A DNA stretch of 64,000 nucleotides from Oscheius tipulae (GCA_037178975.1 JASJZH010000006.1:8308001-8372000); one strand, 5' to 3'. Numbered from the stretch's first letter, positions 12,383-27,860 are shown. Program-made: numbers and translations. The notes: generated by a model from the letters alone, not told the origin.

Positions 12383-13888
12383 ATGGTAAAGCTTGTAATG
12401 AGCACTATGGTGGCAAGCCATGCAAATAAGGAACATCTCATGATTGCTACGCTCAAGTGTCAAATATGCCATGAGGAGTATAACGGTCTGGACACCGGCG
12501 CCCCTTTTGCACATGTGAAGGTAGGAAACTCACCATATTATGTAATATACTGCTTATTAGAATAAACATAAAGTAGGGAAAAAGCACATGTCGGACCTTC
12601 GGTACGAGAACAAACAGCACCGAGATCACATGGCCAACAATTGCTATAATTAGAAGTAAGGAAAATAATGAAAATCGCTTATTGCCCAAGTTTAGAAACC
12701 TCTGATGATCATGCAATTAGAAGCATCCTCATGGATCTCATCTCTGTATCAGTTTCATTACAACACGTTTCAGTTTGAACAATTTTTCTGTTTCGAGCCC
12801 TCTATGACTGTCTTTCACATTTAATCGTTTCCACCTTTAGTTCTTGTTTTGTTGTTTTCCCAATGTTATCTTCCAGTGTTCAAATGCTGCATTGCCAAGA
12901 TCTGTTTGGTCGATGTTACAAAGCCTTGATAACAGTTTGCTCTTTCTATGTTTCCTAAATGAATTACAACTCATCGTTTTTGCAAAGGCTCATTAAGTTG
13001 TCCATGCGAGGGGAAGACAAAGTTTCATGCCCTTTCGCGATGAGTCATAACGACCAAAACATCTTTCGTCAAAGAGCTCACTCGTTCTCTGCACTGTCCA
13101 GCGGGTACAAATAAGAGACAAAGAAGACCGCCGTTTTGCACGTTATCGATTGACAGCCAGCTGGTGATAGTCTGGCCGAACTTTTCGAACCGCATGTTTC
13201 CTTTTCTAGTCATTTTCATTACAACACATACCCTATTCGATTTTTCACTATCCAATCGTTCAGGACGTCAATATGCCCATGGATCCAGACTCTCTCCTTG
13301 TCTATGTGAAGGTTGGTTCCATTTTAGTTCAGCTGAAGCTCAAAAACCGTAGATTCTTTTGGATTTTTTTTGTTGCGAGCCCGCACACATCTTAAACATT
13401 GAAGCAAAGACTCACTATCGATAACCAAAGTGCGTGAAGCAAACTATTCAATGTAGCTAACCAGTAGGTCCCACAAGGAAAAAAATTTGACTGAAAAGCT
13501 TATAAGAAAACAGAAAAGGAAACATGCGGTTTGAAGTTTCTTTCAGAATCACATAGGAGTTGCGATGCCCATCTTTGTCAGCAGGAATGATCGTGTTGAT
13601 GTGATTTGGGATGAAGTAGCCACATCCAGGAAGCTTAACCAGGGTGTTATCCGCGGAAAAGCTCTAGTTCATAACGGTAAACCCGTAACTAGGCTAACTA
13701 ACTGTTAATTTTCAGGAAAACGGCTCCTGGTGACGGATTTGATTGGAGATGCGGGTATCCAGCCATACGATTACATCTATTTGGAGAATGTTGCGCCTCT
13801 CGATCTCCATCAGTTGAGCATTCCACTGGCTGAAGAACAGCGGGACGGTCTTCATCGCAGTCCTTCGGGTTTCAATGAGTGTCCCTGA
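12383..13888 (+). CDS. Unrecognised small protein, conserved-looking
   Basis: The last three exons are convincing. From ATG 13273 they read MPMDPDSLLVYVK, then NHIGVAMPIFVSRNDRVDVI and VATSRKLNQGVIRGKALVHN, then KRLLVTDLIGDAGIQPYDYI and a stop at 13886-13888. Splice phases agree and acceptors are TTTCAG type. An upstream exon at 12383-12520 (LKCQICHEEYNGLDTGAPFA, with a CxxC pair) joins in phase across a 743-bp intron and is included tentatively. The alternative is a start at 13273, with the TTCAG at 13259-13263 acting as a trans-splice site. No signal peptide, TM segment or family recognised. The strand-like pattern VIRGKALVHNGKRLLVTDLI suggests a small beta-rich fold. Confidence 0.5.
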
Positions 13889-14096
13889 TCTGCTTTTCTC
13901 CGTTTGCTGGAGTATTCTGTTTTCTTTTCTGGTTGTGCAATATGTCAGCCCCGTGATTCCTTCCCTGTTTTCTTTGCCTCACCATTAATTAATTTGCCTT
14001 CTCATTTTTACCCTCAAGATAATTGCTTCTCTTCCACTCATTCCACGTCCCCCACTTCACTTTATCCTCCGAAGCATATGAAAGTTTATGAGAAGG

Positions 14097-16246
14097 TCAC
14101 GGAATGATAATCTCATCACCAAGGCCATCGTCGCGCTGACAATAGTATTCGAGGCGCCATCTTTGACTCCACTTTTCGCCGTCTACTCCCTCGTAGCGGA
14201 TGAACAGTGTCGGCTTTGTGGTTTTAAACTCGACTTCCTTTTCGATTGTGTTGAAGCTGAGATTGAGAACAATTTTTGACTCATGAGTGCTTTGTCACCT
14301 GGCCAGCTGTAAATCTCTTTCGTCGTTTTCTGAAAAACGCAGCCAGTCGTTTGGCGCCAGTACACATTCTGAGAGGCAATATTATGTCTGCCTTCAAGGA
14401 AACAACAAACCGTGCAGGGTTACGATAACGTGATTTTCCGGAGGACAATTGATAAGGTGTCGTTGCACAGAGAACCGTTCAATTGGACCCGGGTATTGTG
14501 AACTCCTGATCTCTTCTTCCTTTTGGTCATGGATGACAATTGGAGGATCAGGGAGTCTGAACTTTGGCATTTGAAAAGCTATGATAATTTTTACCTAGCC
14601 CTCCAGTGAGCATGAAAGCCGGGAGCAGTGACATCCTCATCTGTTCGGAAAATAATGGCCACGCGATTTGAGCGGGAAATAATAGCACGGTCATAAATCT
14701 GGCCCGTCAGCCTGGTGAAATTTACTGAGAGAAAAATAGGTTGACTCACCTGGCTAGCGAGACTGGTGGATGTTCAGCCAGATCCATGATTTCGACAAAG
14801 TCACGCCAGAATTCGACATCGAGATGAGTGAATGTCAGTTCAACTCGTGTTCCAGGCTCTGTCTGTAATTTTAGAACAGTAAGACAACTTCATCTTCCTA
14901 CCTCAATAATATGATGCCAGTAGAGATCGTTCGAGTATCCTGACGGGAATCCCGGGCTGTAGAATCTGCCATTCGTTCCCTGCTGCAATAAGGGCCGTTC
15001 TCTGAGCTCGTTAATGTTGCACTCTTTTTCAAATCTATTCATACCCTTCTGCGGTTTTTTTGCACATAAAGAATTGCGAATAGTTGCAGGCTATCGGCCG
15101 CCAGCCATTCTGTTCCGTGTTAATTTGCCACGCGACGCAAGGTCCTTCCAAGAGATCACTGTTGCCTTAAAATCAAAATTGAAAGAAGTGGGTTTCGGTT
15201 AATTTTCGGTTGCACAAGTAATTAAAAAATTGACAAAAACACTTATATGTTCAATTTTTCAAGAGCCGCCTCTCGCGCTAGAGGGCAGGCCACCATAAAC
15301 AAGTGAAAGCAGATTGGTAGAAAAAGAACATCGCTGACAGGCAACATTATGAACTGAAATGCTGACAACAAGAAGATTCAAGCTGCCCTGACAAGAAGTG
15401 AAAAAACGGTTACTGATGGTACAGGCTTACAGAGTCAGACAGCTAAAGATCGACAGGATCTTCGTAAGGAACCGATACAGGAAACGTACGTAATACATGG
15501 TATCCATAGAGACCACACTAGCAAAGAACATGGTCATCAATGTTCGAGCAACAGATACAGGAAGTCAACATTTCTCACCGTACAAGAACTGTGTGAAATT
15601 GATCGGATTGCCATCCACCCACAAGCCTTCAGGTTCGAGCGACAGACCGATCCACGTCAGGAACTCATCAACCATCCCTAAAAAGTCGACTTGATGTCAA
15701 GCGAGGACGACTTTACAACCCACAGTTCACTGCTTCCTTCTCTTCCGAACTCAAGATTGTGGCCAAATGTGCATGCTGCCCGTACTGTTTGCAATAACTC
15801 TCGGCCTCATCCCACGGTAATGGTTGAGTTGGTCGCAGATAGCAAGAATGCGTCTGGTGCACGTACTCCCATCCCAGAGGGCATAGCTCTGTCGTTTGGA
15901 GTGTGAAAACTAAAGCCGAAATGAACTTGAACGCGTGAAAGAGCCACCTGTGTGTAAAAGCAATAAAAGAATGGCTGTCCACATTGCAGAGGGTGCTGAT
16001 TAACGAGTGCAACTCGGGGAGGTAGCTCCGCGGAGACGACAGCTGTGCATTAACCCTCCTCACTTCACAGGCCGCATGATCAAACGGTTCATGGAAAAAA
16101 AGCTGACAACTAAGTGACTCTTCCAGAAATCCTCGCAACCTATAGGCTCCCTCTCGAAGATTGCGGAGCGACGCACATCCGAAAACCAAATTGTCGTCTA
16201 TTGAACCCGGGCAAAGAGAAAAGACGATGACGAACAGCCAACACAT
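14097..16246 (-). CDS. Secreted C-type lectin with two CUB domains
   Basis: Begins with a signal peptide (MCWLFVIVFSLCPGS) at 16246. The C-type lectin-like domain is spread over several exons: ELCPLGWEYVHQTHSCYL, WDEAESYCKQYGQHAHLATI, then VDEFLTWIGLSLEPEGLWVD and finally PCVAWQINTEQNGWRPIACN near 15050-15130. The first CUB domain follows at about 14640-14980 (GRFYSPGFPSGYSNDLYWHH, then FTHLDVEFWRDFVEIMD). The second, at 14097-14570, includes SSQYPGPIERFSVQRHLINC, CVLAPNDWLRFSENDERDLQ and FNTIEKEVEFKTTKPTLFIR. This CTLD-CUB architecture is common in nematode CLEC proteins, which are secreted, often intestinal and often induced by pathogens; binding specificity cannot be read here. The stretch 15800-16190 between signal peptide and lectin start stays open but probably includes an intron. 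Confidence 0.8.
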
Positions 16247-16755
16247 AAATATTTATTTAATTAACAGGTACATGTTATCTGTTTTTGTAAATATACAAGG
16301 AAGTCATGTTACAAAGCTAGTTGACGGGCTTGAGAGGAGAACTGGATAACGATACTAGGAGTCTACACAATGTGTGAGCTGAGAGAGAACAAACGCATAT
16401 GGGGGAAGAGCACTAGTGTGGGCTTAAAGGGAGTCGACGAAAATTGGGGGTACAAGCCGAGAGAAAGAGGGGTGACACGGAGAGAAGAGTTTCACACACA
16501 GTTTCGATTTAGCTACCTATGCTTTGTTTTAATGATTTGCTTGCTCGGGGGACGCTTTTGCTGACACTACGAATTCATACCGGACTTCAGTCATACAAAA
16601 AAAAAACAGGGAGATGAAAAAGTTAGTTAAAAGTGTGATTCATGAGCTGAACGGATCACAAAAACCGAATCAAATATGTCGCAAAAATGTGTTATAGGGT
16701 CGGGAATTGAATGGCTGCTAGCCACTCTTATTCGTACTAGGAGAGAGATACTGTC
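16247..16755. other. Intergenic / 3' flank of the B56 gene
   Basis: No gene seen. Probably the 3' UTR of the B56 gene and the 5' flank of the lectin gene. No TTTCAG lies directly before the lectin ATG. Confidence 0.4.
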
Positions 16756-19149
<2,394 letters not shown>

Positions 19150-20734
19150 GATTGTAAAAAGAGTCCCGACGGCCTCCGGGAAAGCTTAATCTGAAAATTG
19201 GGAATATTTTAATGATCAAAAAAGAGTTCAATAAAGTTCCAGTACAAAGGTCGAAGTGAAAATCGTATTGACGGGCGAAGTAAACAAAGCATTGGGAGAT
19301 GTGAAAGGCTTTAAAACTGTCGACATCGGGTCGAAAATCGATAAAAGACGCAATCGAGGACGTCAGAGCAGGAAGCGTTTGCAAGAAAAACGGCAAAGAA
19401 TATCACATGTTTATCAGTTCTATTTTTAGACTTTACGAGGATTCGTGAGTTGCATTAAGACGGCCGAGACAGAAATCATTACCTGGCGTTCAACGTCCGA
19501 AACAAACTTTACACCAATTAGAATGAAATGCGAATTTTTCTATGCAATGGAAGGGCTCAAAGTTTTGATAATCAGAAGTGATTGACCAATGAAAATCTTA
19601 TGGCAGGCTATCTGCCCAGTCGCTAAATGGTGCGCTGCGTCTCTGCTCGCCCCCGGTGTCTAATTCTCGTCGTTACATGTGCTCCTTACTCATTCTCTCG
19701 CACGTGCCCTGCTCTTTTTTGTCGAAAGCGGCGTGCGACGCGGTTCAAATTGATATTAGAGCAAGAGTCCGTAATCAAGGTATCTCCAACTACCTTAGCT
19801 GGTGATAACTGCTGTAAACAGGGGAAAGCACTTGAGACAACTATTATCTGCAGTGAAACATACTAGTAAGGACAGAAAACACAATTTTTGAAAGGAGGAA
19901 AATGTTGGGGAAGTATAATGATCCATTCCTTAACATCACGGATACCTACTGTGATCATATAAAGTCATCCTAAACTTAGAAAACAATGGGATCACTTTTT
20001 GGTACCCATCGATTATGCAAATGGAATGTGCAAATGAGAAAAGGATTCGGGAAAAGGTGGTGAAAAGAAAGGGGCATTGATTTCTGGTTTCGATGTTGTC
20101 GACGAGTATTTTTTCGAGATAGAGAACGAGTCAGGTGAACGCACTGGTCAAGGGAGACGCACAGGTCACCGTATACTACCCACCTAAGTAAGCGTGGACC
20201 ATTTACCAGGTATTGTCACGGTATTGTAAATAAAAAAAACACTCTAAGCGTCCTGCCTCGATGGTAGTTTAGCTTTGGTAGTCATTTTGGACAACCTTCA
20301 AAAACTACTACATCATAAAGTTACCAAAACTTTTGCAAGTTTGTAAAACGTAGGCTTTTACTGTTTAGAAACCAACAAAAAGAAAGAAGGATAACTTCTG
20401 AAGTGTATAGCCACTCTTCAATACCTTTTGTGCACTTAATATTGAGGAAATAGTATCAATCCGTCTTTCTGTTAATTTGATAGTAATCTAAACCTGTCTG
20501 AAGCTTATCAGCACCCAAAATACTGTTTTTCTTCCGCTTACGAATTTTTTTTTTTCGGCCCAACTATTTTCAAAGCCAACGCTATAGTTAAGCTTGCGTT
20601 AGCGTGGACCGATCTGATGGACAGTCCTTTAATCCAACTCATTGTATAAATATACACACACCCTCAATTCACACTTTCCACGCACTTTGCACGGCTTTTT
20701 GGCTGGCCCAATGCCTACAAATATCCGTTTCAGG
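19150..20734. other. Divergent intergenic region between B56 and SLC37 genes
   Basis: No gene found in about 1.6 kb. The 5' flanks of two divergent genes meet here. The sequence is AT-rich with short open frames that lack splice partners. Confidence 0.5.
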
Positions 20735-23491
20735 ATGTCTGGGAGCTCTTCCAAGAAGGCAGTCGTCTTTTTAGTCACTTTCATTAGGTATGCACTATTT
20801 TTGTACTTTTAATGACAAGTTTTTCAGTTATGGACTGTATCATTCGACCAGGAAAACTCTAAGTGGAGTCAAGGCTTCGGTGAAGACAGATTGGATGGAC
20901 AATACCACTCATCCAGTTACTTTTTCTCACAAGTTTGTTCATTTTCTGTTTCAGCCATTCTTCACAGATGAAACTGATGCCAAAAATTTTCTGGGACTAC
21001 TGGATGCTGTGTTCATGGCCTTCTATGCAGCTGTAAGTGTCCACATTTTCTCTTTTCATGCTTTTCCAGGCTTTGTTCTTCTGGGGATGGCTCGGAGATC
21101 GTCTGAACCCAAAATATGTTGTTGCCGCAGGAATGGTTGGATCAGCTATCACCGTGAGTCATCCCCACAGCTTCGTAATCATCCAATTTAGCTGACAGCC
21201 TTTGGATCAGTACCCAAATGGATTGGCTACTACTCATCGTTCTACTACATCTTCACTTACGTCCTCTTCGGATTGGTTCAGGCTTGTGGATGGCCGAGTG
21301 AAGTCGCTATCATGGTAACAGCTCTTATGAGACGATGCCAAAAGTACTGTTTCAGGCCAACTGGTTTGGAAAAGGGAACAGAGGCTTCATCATGGGTGTC
21401 TGGGCAGCCTGTCAGCCTGTAGGAAACATTTTCGGATCAATCTTCACTGCCATCATACTGCCGCTAGGTTACGAGGTATGATTCAGCTTATTTGGTAAGT
21501 AAACCAAACTTCATCTTCATATTGTTTCGAGAAACTCCAAAGTTGCTACAAAAGCCATGAAAGGGTGGTATATATAAGTAAAAATTTTATAAAGTATAAT
21601 TTACCAATTTACCGACCTCTGAGAGGATGGAAACCTTGGTTGAGCCGAAGCAGGGTTTAGACATGGGACCCTTCAATTAACGCTGGTGCTTCCTGCCTAC
21701 TTGCTTTGTGCTTGGTCACAGACTCTACTTTGGTATACGAACTACAAATATTGAAGGATTTGGAATACTAACAGATGTTATCAGTGATCTCTAAACAACT
21801 GCTTTTTTAATTTTGTAGGGCGATTAAAGTGATTACGACAATTTCAAAGACATTTTCGAGAGCCAGAACACTAGTCGACGTAGCAGGATCTTAGGATGCC
21901 AATACAGATACTGTCGACCGTGGAATTAAAGACGATAGAGCAACTACTCACTGCTGTAAAACATGACTGAAAAAATAGGGAAAGAAGAGTTGTGTGACCA
22001 ACAGTGTGTGACTTGGCTATGTTTGTCATGATTCAACAAATTGTCAACAATACGTACACGGTTTCATTTAAAATAGATTAATTGAGAAATAATCAAGAAA
22101 TATCAAGACTACTAAGATAAATAGGATCACTCTAACAAGTTTTCAGTACGTGTTTGCCTTGAATTCCGCTCTTATCCTGATCGGAGCCATTTTTGTCGTC
22201 ACATCCATTGACAGTCGTCCCAAAGAGCACTATGAGGATTTGGACAGAAGCAGCAGAAGGTAAGAACTTGGCTATCGGTGTTAATTTGAACAGAATGGTT
22301 CATAGAGGCAGTAATGCTAGTCTCAATGAAGGAGAGCCCATCAGCATGCTGAAGGCTGTTCTCCTACCTGGAGTCTTTGCTGTAATTATTCACTTTCTTT
22401 CACTTCAACTATCATTTTAGTACTGTATGTGCAATGCCTGCCTGAAACTTGTCAACTACGCTTTCTTCTTCTGGCTACCTCTCTATCTGACCGATGCCTA
22501 TCACTGGAGCGAAGCTCAGGCCGATCAGCTCAGTATCTGGTACGATGTTGGAGGAATCATTGGAAGTGTCGTTGGAGGATACGTGACTGACAGGATGGGA
22601 TGCAGAACGCCGATGATTGTAGCCATGTTGGCCTGCTCTATTGGATCTCTGATTCTTTACGCTGATATTGGTGAGTATTCCTTATTTGAAGTACTTTTCA
22701 ATAAAAATATACCAAAAGAACACGCCAGATTACAATGGTTAGCTATACTTTTGATAATTAAAACAGTCTCCTTGGCTTTAAGAGTGTTTGTTCGGTCGGT
22801 ATCACAAATGAACCGTCAGGGAAAAGGGCTTTGCTATTGAGTAAAGATGAAGGAAGGTGCGGCGCATCCAGGCCGTTCAAATTACTGCAAAAAAAAAACT
22901 GTATGTGTGTGTGTGTCAAGATAGGCCATCTTCTACTTGGGCTGTCATTCAATCGGCTTGGTATTTAGTTCCAAGTCCGGTACTTTCACTTCTAACAGCC
23001 ATCTCTGATCCTTGATGGTTTTTGTGGTCACTATTAAACATTGTGTACGGTTTGCTTAAACAACATCTATTGCAGGTGACCACATGTTCTGGAACGCTCT
23101 CGTCATGACCACCGTCGGCGTTACCATCTCTGGACCCTATAACCTCATTGTTGGATCAATCTCCATTGATCTGGGTTCCCAGCCAGCATTGGCCGGCAAT
23201 AATCAGGCAATGTCAACCGTTTCTGGCCTTCTGGATGGAACAGGTTCAGCTGGAAGTGCCATCGGACAGCTCATCATTCCATTCGTACAGGACGAGTTTG
23301 GATGGAAGACTGTCTTCTACTTCTTTATTATATTGGTAAGAGCCATACATTTTCTGTTTATATGACAACTTTAGAACATTATGGCGATTGTCTGCATCAT
23401 GAAGCGAGCAGTGTCGGATATTAAGGCTTTCACTCGCCGTAGACAAGAGCAGACCCCTCTTCTCGAAGATGACGAAGAGCATGAAGACTAA
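20735..23491 (+). CDS. SLC37-family sugar-phosphate/phosphate exchanger
   Basis: A major-facilitator transporter of the SLC37 (glycerol-3-phosphate/glucose-6-phosphate antiporter) family, normally in the ER membrane. The N-terminus SSSKKAVVFLVTFISYGLYH carries the family's Tyr-His-Ser-Arg-Lys start (YHSTRKTLSGVKASV). Then come NFLGLLDAVFMAFYAAALFF, WGWLGDRLNPKYVVAAGMVG, FGLVQACGWPSEVAIMANWF, GKGNRGFIMGVWAACQPVGN, LVNYAFFFWLPLYLTDAYHW, VGGYVTDRMGCRTPMIVAML and ISGPYNLIVGSISIDLGSQP, ending in an acidic tail with a dileucine-like TPLLEDDEEHED. It looks complete. The start at 20735 sits one base after a TTTCAG, suggesting trans-splicing; an in-frame upstream ATG at 20711 would add eight residues. 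One intron of roughly 660 bp lies at 21477-22146. AATAAA at 23686. Confidence 0.9.
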
Positions 23492-23783
23492 GCCCTGCAT
23501 ATCAAAAGAATCCACAAATCTGATGCCATTGCCATATTCCTTTTCCTTTGGGGCCAAACTCCCATTTGTGTCTTGCTTTCTTCATAAGGGTACAACACCG
23601 GTAGTCACATCTAGCTTTGTCCGCGTGTGTCACAAGACATTCCACAAGATTTTATCGGTTGGTTATTTGGCTTTATTTAAGTTGCAATAAATCATTTGAC
23701 TGGCAGTGACTGGATACTGGGGAAAGCTATGCGGGGTATATCTGTACATACACTAGCGAGGGTATACGGATGCAAAGTTCTTC
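23492..23783. other. Convergent 3' region
   Basis: 3' flank of the SLC37 gene, with AATAAA at 23686, meeting the 3' end of the DB-module gene. No other gene seen. Confidence 0.5.
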
Positions 23784-25679
23784 TTAAGCCTTGTAGTATC
23801 TGGTCAAATCGTGCCAGAAACACGATTTCATACTCTCGAAGCGATCGAAACAGGGCACGAAGGACATGTCGAGGCGACTCTCACGACCTGAAAGATAGTG
23901 TTGGCTCTGCTCCAATGTTAATCGTAAACGCGCCCGTCTGAGAATTTGTACTACGGTAATTAAGAGCGTTGCACAGACTATTATGCTAAAAAGTTGAATA
24001 GTTTGACCACCACCTTTTCTATCCCAAACTAGAGTTTACCCATATGTTAAAAACAACAAAGGCTTTCGTTTAAAGCTAACTTTGTAAACTTTCATATGGT
24101 CCCGCCCGAGATAAATTGATGTAACACCAGACGTTTAAACGCTGACTATTGGATCACGATCATCTTGTCCTTCCATTAGCACCCAAGTTTCATGTCTGAC
24201 TCACCGACTCTTTGATCGCAGAACATTAAGCATTTCGATCCAGCGAGAGTTGTTGTGACGCCATTCCGGGCGCAGCATTCCGTATGATCTCTGAACACGA
24301 ATCATTGTTGCTACCTTTCTGATGACCTAGCACAGACAAACAATATCAGGAGGAAGGACACAAAATTCTCGTACCTGCCCTGTGCAGCACAGAATTGCAT
24401 CTCCTTCATGGCCTCCAGAGGACAGGCGTCCTGTTTGAAGTACATGGCCGTCAGCTGAAATTGGAAATTATAAAAACTTTGCAAAGGTCGTACCGATTGT
24501 TTGTTGTAGGTACCAAAGTTGCACTTGGAGAGACAAGCATCAGGAAGTTGACGATCGACGCAGCACTCGTAGAAAGCTCTGTTGGGGTCCTGGAAAGAAG
24601 CATATAACCGGAAATACCATAGTTCATACGACAGAAGCACGCATCCTTCTAGCCTCAGCGATACTGGGAGCAAGCATGGCAACTTGTTCAGTGTTAGAGA
24701 GCGGGAGTCCCTTGCGAGCCTTCTCTTTAATCAGTCTGAAAAGGTGTCTCTAGATCAAGAATCTTAGAGAGTAAAACACAATAAACTAAAATAAAACTGA
24801 AACAGGCGACAACTTAGATACATCTCACTCATCACTGTCGACACCGATTTCAACAATACTGGAAGGTTAAGAAATCAATCACAAGATAGAAACTCACCTC
24901 TCCCTCAGAACTGAGCGGTCTGTTTCGATAGAACTTTGGCTGCTGTCATGGGCACGAGCACGACTGCGAACGGGTTTGTAGATCTTGGAACCGCGAACAC
25001 GAGCTCTGAAGCTTGTTCGTCACTAATATTTCGAGCGATCTTATGGGACACACATCCTTCGACTTGTAGGAACATTATTTCTCGATAGAACGTCCTTTGT
25101 CTGATGACAGTTCTAGGGGTACAAGTCAAAAAAACGAATTATCTACTAAGCGGACCAGCGTAGCCAAACTTTGACATGCTTAGACATGGCCATGAAAGTA
25201 GACAGAAGTGAAAATTTCAGAATGTTCGGTGCAGTCATTTCATGGGAATGGTCCTAGAGTATCTCTAGGTCTCATGTACAAACTTTTGCTAGATTACCCG
25301 TCTGCAAGCTATACCTTGTTCCTTACTACTGTAACTATAGCACGTGTTTGGAAAGTCTGTGGTTTGTGTTTATTTGTTCAACTTATGTTGTTTCGAAATA
25401 TTGTTTGTTAGCAGTGCAAAACTAGGAAAGAAGCCATAATCCAATCACAAAAAATCAGTCGGTTTCACCTGTAACATCCATAAGAGCCGCAGGAGTATCC
25501 TCTAGCGGCGCATCCACAACCACTCACAGGTGGTTGATAAGCTGGGCAACCGTAGCCACACAGTCCATTTGTGGCGCACTAAAGTCTAGTGTTACTCATC
25601 TTCTATATCTCACCTCAAAAGTAGGCGCAGGGAGTACTGTTAAGATAGTCAGGAACAACGCCGCATACACAATAGCCAT
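23784..25679 (-). CDS. DB-module Cys-rich secreted protein
   Basis: Starts with a signal peptide (MAIVYAALFLTILTVLPAPT) followed by a small Cys/Gly/Tyr-rich head (CGYGCPAYQPPVSGCGCAAR, SYGCYR). A basic linker (RARVRGSKIYKPVRSRARAH), a helical piece (LIKEKARKGLPLSNTEQVAM) and the DB module follow. Key DB blocks are FYECCVDRQLPDACLSKCNF, YFKQDACPLEAMKEMQFCAA, DHTECCARNGVTTTLAGSKC, MFCDQ and the last exon SFVPCFDRFESMKSCFWHDL, with a stop at 23784-23786. The DB module is a nematode-specific domain of about 100 aa with 12 Cys and unknown function, typical of secreted proteins. All seven junctions are in phase. An in-phase alternative acceptor near 24850 would end the protein early (SIVEIGVDSDE, stop at about 24829). 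An acceptor (TTTTTGCAG) lies two bases before the ATG. Confidence 0.82.
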
Positions 25680-26106
25680 CTCTGCAAAAAGTGCAAATTA
25701 TGAACTTTCTAGAGCTGCTAATGATGAAAGTTTTGAGTAAAAATGATGACGATGAAGGTGTGGTCGAAGAAAAACGAAACCGGCGGTGTGTAATGGCAAG
25801 GTCGTGCCGTCTCCAGTTATGGTTTAAATGTGCGCTAAACTCAACTAACAAACAATGCCGCAGTGAAAAGATATTTGAGCGAGAGGGTAATTGAATTAGG
25901 AAATGGAACAAAAACTGCTTAACATGTACTCTGCCTGTGACTGTGAAGCAGCCTGGTCTCTGCACAATAGCAATTCTGTGAGAAACTGACTGGTTTCGAG
26001 GAACAAAATAAAAGCATGTGATGAATTGCTGCCGATGTTTTCCAGCCGAACCGGCTCTCAACGCTACTTTTGATATATTTATCATGTGAACGTGACAGAA
26101 AATTTT
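25680..26106. other. Intergenic between DB-module and KLF genes
   Basis: No gene seen. Both neighbours are on the - strand with 427 bp between them, too far for a tight operon. Confidence 0.4.
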
Positions 26107-27860
26107 TTAGCATGACACAATCATATCCACATCATCCGGGCTCAAGTCAGGCAGCGCGTCATATCGAGGCTCGTGTCGTTTCATGTGAAGCTGAAAACTT
26201 ATTTCTACTTTCCTTAAAATATGTTTTTACCTGCAGGTGATCGCTTCTAGCAAAGCTACGGTTACACGCTGGACAGCGGAAAGGTTTCGCTCCAGTATGC
26301 TTCCTGTAGTGACGGGTAAGCTCATCAGATCGGGCGAAGGTCCAGCGACACGAGGGCCATTCACACATATACGGCTTCTCTCCTGTACAATAAAAAGATT
26401 TTAGGGAAAGTCTCTGGCAGTTTTCGGTATGATAAAAAGGTGTCTGCTCTGTCCTCTGCCATAGAGTCTGCATACTACGGTTTCGACTTAAACTCGTTTG
26501 ATCGAAATCAAACACGCCAATTAAGCTGAAGGAAGATGTGGTGATTTCTCAAAATAAGTCTGTTCTGGAGTAAGTAGTCTTCCACTACTACTTGGGTTAA
26601 TTGCGCCAGCCGAACAGTATCGTAACTGTTCGCCGCCAAAGCGCCTCGTCCTTTCCTCTAATTCAATATCCGACTCATAAAACCTGGTGCGGTAGTCTCG
26701 GGTCATCTCGAAAAGACACCGCCCTAGTGCTACTGTTTACTGTGAAAGCTGCGCAAGTTTCCGGATTATGGTATAGCTGAGAGGGGTATCTGGTTACAGA
26801 CCGTGGCGGCAAAAGCGCCAAACGGTACTCAAGAGCTACAAGATTGATTATTGTTGACTGACGGCGGACAATGCAAAGAGGACACTTGGAAAAAACGGCT
26901 CTGTTACCGTAACTAAGGACACACCTGTATGGATTCGCTGGTGTGCCTTGAGATGGGAACTTTTTGTGTAGACTTTGTCACAGCCCGGGTAGTCACATCG
27001 ATGAGTCCTCCTCATGTCCAGCAGAACGCGGTCTCGTTTGGTCGTTTTCCAGGCGATTCGTGGGTTTAAAGATGATGGAGGGTAAAACACCTTAAGACTT
27101 GTTAGTAAGTAAATATCTGTGCTATTAAACAAAAGGATGGTAGCATGCTGTCTTTCTCATCTCTACAGGCATTTTAATTCTAACGCATGGCATTTTGCTA
27201 ACTGTACAATCTGCTTGTGTTCGTCATCATTACCGAAGCAGGACAAGTTGTATCTCATTAAGAGACTCAAATATTTTTAGAGTCCACAAAGTAGCGCTAG
27301 GGCAATGGATACTGCTTTAGACAGCTGGTTTTACTCTTAAGATAAATAGTGGATGTTTGGCTACAGTCGGTACAAAGCGATTAAAACGTTTCAAGTATCA
27401 GGTAGTCAATGAAACCTACCTTGGTTTCAATATGAGGTGGGAGCCGAGTATGGTTATCGTGTTCATCATCAGATGAAGACTTGGAAGAACCAGAAGATGA
27501 GCAAGAAGGCGGTGGTGAAGGAAACGATGAAGGATACGATTGCGGTGGATAGTTAGCAGAAAATGATAGGCATTGTGGTGGCTAAAACAAAATATTGGCG
27601 ACGATGAGGAACATGTTACCGGAACGTAACCATCATTTTGCATGATGTCTGTCGGTGGGGTCATGAAAGCTTGTGGTTCTGAAATTAATACTATTTGAAA
27701 TAAAGAGGACAGCATACGGTAGTCACTAATACCATAGTCCATAGGTGGTTGATAAGGAGGGTAATGGTCAAGATGGTACGTCTAATATATATCTTATGGC
27801 GTAAGGAACCTGACCTACCTTTGACTCGATATCAGAAAAGCAGCAGTTGTTGGAATACAT
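26107..27860 (-). CDS. klf: Kruppel-like factor, three C2H2 zinc fingers
   Basis: The C-terminus is a textbook KLF DNA-binding domain. Finger 1 is [30 protein letters not shown] (exon near 26920-27030); finger 2 is [28 protein letters not shown]; finger 3 is [18 protein letters not shown] joined across an intron to LHMKRH. A short acidic tail ends at 26107-26109. The N-terminal half is proline- and serine-rich, with [40 protein letters not shown] and [15 protein letters not shown], as expected for an activation region. KLFs bind GC/CACCC boxes; in C. elegans they regulate fat storage, reproduction and stress responses. The start at 27860 ([14 protein letters not shown]) directly follows TTTTCAGA, a likely trans-splice site. 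Confidence 0.9.
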
